64,000 bases of DNA from positions 3,523,920 to 3,587,919 of the forward strand of contig CM055905.1 of assembly GCA_029582155.1 (NCBI GenBank), given 5' to 3'. The DNA is from Panopea generosa. Taxonomy: Eukaryota > Mollusca > Bivalvia > Adapedonta > Hiatellidae. The position numbers and the translations under genes were made by a program. This document shows positions 60,501 to 64,000 of the stretch, one piece after another. Each line of letters starts with the position of its first letter. Position 1 is the stretch's first letter. The notes under the pieces were generated by a model. It worked only from the letters and a program-made list of their open reading frames with translations, had not been told where the DNA came from and did not search any database.

Positions 60501-63500
60501 GGAAAAAAGGAACAATAGCTGAAAAGGAGAGGCTAAAGGTGGAAAATAAGGAGCTTCTAGATGAAGTTGTCATGTTATGGGATTTGAGAAGTAGACATCT
60601 ACAGAGTCATGGTCCAAGAAAATACGTCTTTCATCTTGTGTGCTGCTATCAAGATGGCTGCATCCACCCATTGTGTAGACGAGGCAGACCAGATGACAAT
60701 GACATGGTAATCCAATTTTATTATTTTAAGAGGCTAAAACACTTTGAAATCATCTATATCGAAATAACTTCAAACAGATATTCGCTACTGTTGGCAAGTT
60801 TTCCTGAAAAACTTGCTGACTGAAATGACAGTCATGCAAACAATTTAAAAGTTACATTGCACTGCACGGAATTATTAGGACTTTCTTTATGCTTATTGCA
60901 TTGATGATTGCATTAAACTTAAATTTCTTATAATAGTGCCTGCTTTTTAGTGTATGCTGTGGTTTCCTGGTGGACCACCTCTCACCTTCCTGCCTTTCCC
61001 GGTGCCTGATGGGGACAAAAGACCAGGAAGCTGTCCTGACCATGAGCACTGCGGTGGTCACTTTCTCCCACCAAGTCAAGTCGTTGAAAGAAGGCTTAAG
61101 GTATGATGTACATATTCACATGATTTTAATAACTGGGCTGGTTTCGAGGAAAGTGGATGTATTATCTGATACCTTTAATAGCCCTGACTCCTGCTTTATT
61201 GTGCGAAAACTTCCAACATTTTCATACAAGGGCATTATACCAGCAATGTTAATACAACACTTGTTTTGGCGAAAGATTTGTGTGGTTTTATCTGTCCATA
61301 AGAAGGAATGTGTCTCATCTGGTCTTTGTCAAAAGTGAATCTACTTTGTGATAATTTTAACCTTTAACTACTACATGTACAATGTAGTATAATACTAGTA
61401 TAATATTAATATACCTGCACATTTGTGTGTACATCAATGATTTCAGTCATCACTAGTATGATTTCCTCTTGACATAGCTCATTTTAGTGGTCTTATCAAT
61501 TTGTTATCTCATTTTGATTATAGGGAGTCGAACTGCCGCCCTCTGACGCTTTACAGAAAGCACATTCAGATGGCAGTACAGATGCTGGAGTACTGAGTGT
61601 TGAGTGTACTTTACCAGTGGAAGAGGTTTGCATTGACCACTTTAGCCAATAAATTGTTAAAATTTGTTCTTAGGAAGATTTTAGATGGTTAATCAGGTCT
61701 CAGATGAGCGCTCCAGAGCACTCTTGTTGTTCTTAAACAAGCTTCACATGATTTTGCAGCCATATATTACCAACATTGTTTTTTGTCAGTTACTGTTTCA
61801 ATTGCTTGTGGTAACGAGGCTGTGAATCTTTGCTATCGTTCTCATCTTCAGTGGTCTTGTCTTGCTTTACGGTCATGACTTGCTATAATTAAAACTAAAT
61901 TGAATCTGCAGAAAATATGTTTAGGCTTTGTTCCAATCTGATAAATGTGAATGTATTAAAATGTTGATTTATATTTAAACAGGTGAACATTTGGTTGGAT
62001 CATCTGACGAGTGTTGCTGCCAACCGAAAAAGGGGCAAGGCAAAGGCAGCCGAGACACGGTATTCGAAAAAGGTATTTGGGCACATTATGAGTGGAATTT
62101 TGTAAATGATTGCCTCAACATTAAATTAGTATGAGGCCAAAAAATCTCTTTTTTTTCTGAAAGCCATACAAAACATAAGGGGTATTGCACTTCTGTGGTC
62201 TAAATGTGTGTATTTTATCATTGACATGGTGGGGAATCATTGACATGGTGACCATGTAACATGGTATCTTAAAGTCCCATTATGCATTTGAAAACTTTAT
62301 TTGAAATGAAAGAGTATTCACTCCAATGACATCCAGTAAAATTCTGATGTAAAAATTTGCATTGGATTTCTTGAAGACATGAAAGAAAATATTCGAAATA
62401 CACTATAAATATATTGCACTAATGTAAGCGCAAGTGTAATAATTGGAGGTATGTTTGGATGAAAAAATAATTTCTGAAGGAAAGTAATGCGAAAATGAGC
62501 CATTTTCTTCCATAAGAGGATGAGTATGATCTGTTTATTCAGTAATTGAAATTTTACTCACAAATGCATTATGTTCCTTTAAACTTAAAATTGGTGGATT
62601 CTCCTGAAAAAGTACAATGCTGTTTATAATGTCACTGGTGGCTACTGAAAGTCCTGTCAGTTACGCATACTCTGCATACTCTCAACAAAATACTTTCTGT
62701 TAAACAAAAGATATTGACAAAAATTCTCACGTGGACACCTGAATCTGACAGATTATCAATTGCTGCGATACCATGTCATGTGGTCTCAATATCATGTGAT
62801 TCCCCACCATGATTGCAAGATTAGTTTGATAGACTACTAGCAGATTTTTGAGAAAATAATGTGTTTTCAACAAGAACAAAAAACAAAATTCAGTACCATT
62901 TTTGTTCCAATAGAATTAAAAACAACCTATTGTTTTATCTATCAAAATATATGTTGGAAATCTTTGTTAAGTTGTGCTACCAAATTATTAATTATTAAAC
63001 AATCCAGGCTCAAGCTCCTATCCAGGCTCAAGCTCCTATCCAGGCTCAAGCTCCTATCAAGGCTCAAGCTCCTATCCAGGCTCAAGCTCCTATCCAGGCT
63101 CAAGCTCCTATCAAGGCTCAAGCTCCTATCCAGGCTCAAGCTCCTATCCAGGCTCCGGCTCCTATCCAGGCTCTTGAGGAGAGTGCACCAGATTGTGAGT
63201 TTTTTTTGTAGCTTTGTGTTCATGGTGAGCTATGATTGTCCAATCTTCATGTAACTTGGTCAGAATGTATGGCTGAAATCTCGGCCAAGTTCAAAGCTGG
63301 GTCATGTTGGGTCAAAAACTATGTCACAAGGTCAGATGTTAGAAAAAGAATGTGAACACATTAGAGGCCACACTTTTGGCCCATTCTTCATGAAACTTAG
63401 TGTAAATGTTCATCTCTATGAAATCTAGATCATGTTCGAAATTGGGTCATGAGGGGTCAAAAGTCTCTAGGTCAAATCTTAGAACATTTTTGGTCCAATT

Positions 63501-63632
63501 TAAATGAAACTTAGTCAAGTTTGAAACCTTAAAGATTATAAAATTCACTCTATTTCAGGTATAAATGTGGAAGTGTCCAGGTTTGGCCGCAGGAGGAGGA
63601 AGAATGTCCTTTTTAGTGACTTTTTGTGTTAA
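53349..63632 (+). CDS. SAM-coiled coil-DDE-like multi-exon gene, frame broken
   Basis: A gene of nine exons: 53349-53436, 54470-54594, 55077-55190, 56430-60706 (contains the breaks), 60951-61100, 61524-61625, 61983-62072, 63008-63194 and 63559-63632. All introns are GT/AG and all phases agree. The domain order is a SAM-like N terminus, a linker, a conserved helical region, a coiled coil, a PIP-box-like motif, a 42-bp coding minisatellite, a large conserved region with D, D, E spaced as in DDE transposases, a Cys/His cluster and a basic C terminus. The order suggests a transposase-derived protein, perhaps a nuclear DNA-binding protein. I recall uncharacterised, often multi-copy invertebrate proteins with the same C-terminal motifs (WFPGGPPL, VNIWLDHL..V..NRKRG). 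This copy carries a frame change at 58028-58037 and a TAA at 59000-59002, so it is probably decaying. No terminal inverted repeats are evident. Confidence 0.75.
54595..55076. other. intron 2, no feature seen
   Basis: AT-rich intron sequence. Confidence 0.6.
55077..55190 (+). CDS. exon 3: linker of the SAM/DDE-like gene
   Basis: 38 codons, phase 0 at both ends (acceptor 'gtcttccag', donor 'tttcg|gtaatt'). Encodes KCQEAGTTCSTDQTVKQKQY and VVKDGKWQFETVQIS. No domain recognised. Confidence 0.7.
55560..55920. repeat. dispersed intronic repeat
   Basis: 'tgacctttaaggtcaaattc' and 'ttcgggggcatttgtcaccc' followed by 'tagtgacagctcttg' look like a dispersed repeat that I recall from molluscs. There is only one clear copy in this window. 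Confidence 0.4.
56006..56083 (+). mobile_element. tRNA-derived sequence in intron 3
   Basis: Starts 'gccgggtccagttagctcag' and ends in a B-box 'gagttcgagcccc' and 'agcccggcc'. The anticodon arm reads GTT (Asn-like), but the acceptor and anticodon stems pair poorly, so it is more likely a SINE head than a functional tRNA. Confidence 0.5.
56430..58037 (+). CDS. exon 4, part 1: conserved helices, coiled coil, PIP-like motif, repeat region
   Basis: Acceptor 'ttttttcag', phase 0. Opens with IPDVKKTVEELAQIFKPKPG and a helical PWQLAVNEAASQLV region. A coiled coil follows at about 56720-56930 (LKEEIEFQDHETIKLKKN, LRKEIQRISSEKNLKQLELH). A basic stretch leads to KREISSFFK at 57030-57056. The minisatellite of 14-codon units follows (57090-58010). 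The frame ends at TGA (58035-58037). A frame shifted by -1 continues into the next coding block, so the stop looks like a mutation or an indel at the TTTT run 58028-58031. Confidence 0.8.
   Translation: MPDVKKTVEELAQIFKPKPGITPWQLAVNEAASQLVGNDPSLLQDRQSLFSRAREEAALTYDFKKGKSRSVQMAKTSQQHNNNQSDGSQKHAPHTNSDLRNMRIKQLKEEIEFQDHETIKLKKNITRCEAVMDHERCLSLRKEIQRISSEKNLKQLELHELERSNYKSNWYFKNRAGKSSTTCSKSIKKTKKEQNRCEKNKREISSFFKSSSDSGSVDEESAKSITDEMATDSTPAKSVTDEMVTNRIPTKSVTDEMATNPDEMATGSTPPKSVTDEMATDSIPPKSVTDGLVTDSITPKSVTDGLVTDSITPKNVTDEMATDIIPPKSVTDGLVTDSITPKSVTDEMATNPDEMATGSTPPKSVTDEMATDSIPPKSVIDGLVTDSITPKSVTGGLVTDSITPKNVTDEMATDIIPPKSVTDGLVTDSIPPKSVTDGLVTDSIPPKSVTDRLVTDSIPPKSVNDGLVTDSIPPKSVTDGLVTDSITPKSVTDGLVTDNTHPKSVTDEMVTDNTHPESVTDEMATDSALASTHFH
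57090..58010 (+). repeat. 42-bp coding minisatellite, about 21 units
   Basis: Units encode SVTDEMATDSIPPK and variants (SVTDGLVTDSITPK, NVTDEMATDIIPPK). Two units carry the 21-bp insert ATNPDEM. A block of six units (long, short, DGLV, DGLV, NV, DGLV) occurs twice in succession, about 273 bp apart, a segmental duplication within the array. The minus strand is open too (347 and 314 codons), a by-product. Confidence 0.95.
57995..59002 (+). CDS. exon 4, part 2: conserved region, -1 frame
   Basis: Open in the -1 frame from 57995; conserved-looking sequence starts KHTFSLKPLLTCNDMEGLKKY near 58019 and continues through CMKCKCKIQLCDVILRNYF, a Cys-rich turn, and a basic region with ERLTCLLSEASGLGSKQMKM. 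It ends NPHQLIDLLQES at a TAA (59000-59002), after which the same frame continues directly as LNWFAFARALECNLVL. The stop is probably a single-base change. The region is upstream of the DDE-like block and may be its DNA-binding or helix-rich N-terminal part; no named domain is recognised. Confidence 0.7.
   Translation, partial: NGNRQRSRKHTFSLKPLLTCNDMEGLKKYLQSVKGLSKYTENNGVTFSVLINMDLSDYVKVSEDICSTNHKKTCMKCKCKIQLCDVILRNYFVDLKSAFRILSPDSHMKNYRIPKAKRLVLQLPLVNIKLSFGENKTNFVFSNSANVTLCKALLATKFEGSGVQISKMSKEKFRNFTKMARSDDERERLTCLLSEASGLGSKQMKMMYGVSNLNSRKHRMDEATRETEEIWAGVELLANLQVNILKGFGVGSLESEESDIDSTDEETDLTFCEKVHVPTYSCEANANTECSDVSVDNVGESNEMNVSHQYDLFKEVCSEAPYMNPHQLIDLLQES
59003..60706 (+). CDS. exon 4, part 3: DDE-like catalytic region
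   Basis: Same frame as the part before the TAA; the first internal ATG is at 59093. A highly basic helical region (KALSIRRKARAKANKLITEK near 59310) and a helical TYKRIQEHLEQTYNRKFSYG region, perhaps a helix-turn-helix, come first. The acidic residues are D in FRLDAMTSS (59837), D in VRVDGGVDEGP (60122) and E in NLNRVELQNG (60254), spaced 94 and 43 residues apart. The last block resembles 'SPDLNPIE' of the IS630/Tc1/mariner group. Further conserved-looking pieces: RSGLFIPSTLNGS and a terminal VCCYQDGCIHPLCRRGRP Cys/His cluster. The donor is 'acatg|gtaatc'. Catalytic role is inferred from spacing only. Confidence 0.75.
60951..61100 (+). CDS. exon 5: WFPGGPPL motif and Cys/His cluster
   Basis: Acceptor 'tgctttttag', phase 0, donor 'cttaag|gtatga'. 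Encodes CMLWFPGGPPLTFLPFPVP and then CPDHEHCGGHFLPP, which with the CCYQDGCIHPLC of exon 4 forms a likely zinc-binding cluster. I recall the WFPGGPPL pattern from uncharacterised invertebrate proteins. Confidence 0.8.
61101..61523. other. intron 5, no feature seen
   Basis: AT-rich; nothing recognised. Confidence 0.6.
61524..61625 (+). CDS. exon 6
   Basis: 34 codons, phase 0. Encodes GVELPPSDALQKAHSDGST and VECTLPVEE. The donor is weak ('gag|gtttgc'). Assigned by frame and by continuity with exon 7. Confidence 0.65.
61626..61982. other. intron 6, no feature seen
   Basis: AT-rich; nothing recognised. Confidence 0.6.
61983..62072 (+). CDS. exon 7: VNIWLDHL motif, basic
   Basis: 30 codons, phase 0, acceptor 'tttaaacag', donor 'aaaaag|gtattt'. 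Encodes VNIWLDHLTSVAANRKRGKA and KAAETRYSKK: an amphipathic helix and then a basic tail. Confidence 0.8.
62073..63007. other. intron 7, no gene seen
   Basis: Contains 'cattgacatggtggggaatc' near 62220 and its near complement 'gtgattccccaccatgat' near 62797, an inverted repeat of about 15-20 bp enclosing some 560 bp. A small non-autonomous element is possible. Confidence 0.5.
63008..63170 (+). repeat. 18-bp coding minisatellite, nine copies
   Basis: 'gctcaagctcctatccag' in tandem, with 'atcaag' in units 3 and 6 and a C in the last unit. Units 1-3 and 4-6 are the same three-unit block repeated. Confidence 0.92.
63008..63194 (+). CDS. exon 8: AQAPIQ repeat
   Basis: Acceptor 'aaacaatccag' (weak), phase 0; donor 'gatt|gtgagt', phase 1. 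Nine 18-bp units encode AQAPIQ (two read AQAPIK, the last APAPIQ), followed by ALEESAPD. The exon is in frame with exon 7 and exon 9 only in this reading; the other open frames (plus and minus, 93-131 codons) are by-products. Both short proline-rich and repetitive, so it may be a linker. Confidence 0.75.
63195..63558 (-). repeat. dispersed repeat in intron 8
   Basis: Blocks 'gaggccacacttttggccca', 'cttcatgaaacttagtgtaa' and 'gggtcaaaagtctctaggtc' repeat within the element (about 63215-63540). I recall this family as common in bivalves. A second piece starts at 63680. Orientation is not determined with certainty. Confidence 0.6.
63559..63632 (+). CDS. exon 9: terminal exon
   Basis: Acceptor 'ctatttcag', phase 1 in. 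Encodes INVEVSRFGRRRRKNVLFSD and ends at TAA (63630-63632). The basic RRRRK stretch could be a nuclear localisation signal. AATAAA follows at 63645. Confidence 0.8.
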
Positions 63633-63644
63633 ATTTATTGTTAA

Positions 63645-63650
63645 AATAAA
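63645..63650 (+). terminator. poly(A) signal AATAAA
   Basis: Hexamer 13 bp after the terminal stop of the SAM/DDE-like gene; the surroundings are AT-rich. Confidence 0.6.
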
Positions 63651-63679
63651 ATAAGAAGTTTAATAAGTGTTGTAACTTT

Positions 63680-64000
63680 TTAACTCACCTGAGCACAAAG
63701 CTATTGTGATCGGTCAATGTCTGTCTTCGCAAGTCTGGTGTCCTCAACTTTTAGTGTTAGCACTCTAAGAGGCCACAGATATGGTTCAATCGTAATTAAA
63801 CTTGGTCAGCATGCTTACCATCCCTATAGAAACTGGGTCATGTGGAGTCAGAAACTAGGTTACTGGGTTTATTTTGTAGCTAAACTATTCTAGGAAAATA
63901 AGAGCTTATACGATCATTTGTGCGTCTGTGTCCGCATTGGTTAAAGTTTTTTAAAAGTCTTATACATTCTATACTATCAAAGATATTCAACTTAAACTAG
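63680..64000. repeat. dispersed repeat, 3' flank of the SAM/DDE-like gene
   Basis: Begins 'ttaactcacctgagcacaaa' and shares 'gaggccac', 'aaacttggtcagcatg' and 'gggtcatgtggagtca' with the intron-8 repeat. Runs to the right edge. Confidence 0.65.

Noticed and set aside
62859-63254. 131-codon plus-strand frame reading SRLKLL repeats
   Set aside because: Wrong frame of the 18-bp array; the AQAPIQ frame alone joins exons 7 and 9 in phase.

Overview
The window looks like repeat-rich, AT-rich DNA from an invertebrate animal, most likely a bivalve mollusc. The evidence is spliced genes with GT/AG introns, complement-control (CCP/sushi) exons, decayed non-LTR retrotransposons, tRNA-derived SINEs, and dispersed repeats that I recall from bivalve genomes (for example an intron and 3' flank with the 'actcacctgagcacaaag' type repeat). 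The assignment rests on recall, not on a search. There are no operons, rRNA genes or CRISPR arrays.

Genes. (1) A minus-strand secreted CCP protein: a signal-peptide exon at 34678-34768 and five CCP exons at 13355-13579, 12517-12705, 11260-11451, 10040-10222 and 4633-4830. Every exon boundary is phase 1, so all modules are compatible; the gene runs off the left edge or ends in unseen exons. Its introns are filled with LINEs, SINEs and minisatellites. (2) A plus-strand candidate for a small secreted protein: a signal-like first exon at 39672-39722 and a terminal exon at 52529-52654, both phase 0, with a poly(A) signal at 52756. (3) A plus-strand multi-exon gene, 53349-63632, that is the most unusual item. 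It encodes an N-terminal SAM-like domain, a coiled coil, a PIP-box-like motif, a 42-bp coding minisatellite, and a large conserved block with a DDE-like arrangement of acidic residues, followed by a Cys/His cluster and an 18-bp coding minisatellite. In this copy the reading frame is broken by a frame change at 58028-58037 and by an in-frame TAA at 59000-59002. (4) A decayed SAP plus YqaJ-nuclease gene at 25215-26838.

Mobile elements. Four LINE bodies (5040-7434 plus, 28742-29955 minus, 30363-32420 plus, 49139-50865 minus) and a relic at 10976-11140; three SINE families (A, B, C); a four-copy dispersed repeat (M1); a two-copy repeat (D); a TA-flanked MITE pair; a 1.7-kb foldback element at 40283-42001; and a near-perfect palindrome of about 0.84 kb at 42216-43055.

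Tandem repeats. At least a dozen unrelated minisatellites (units of 78, 68, 108, about 106, 60, 24, 56, 49, 35, 25, 38, 42 and 18 bp) cover roughly a fifth of the window. The largest is about 65 copies of a 60-bp unit at 16150-20055. Three of them lie inside coding exons. Many long open frames in this window are by-products of repeats with a stop-free period divisible by three and should not be read as proteins.
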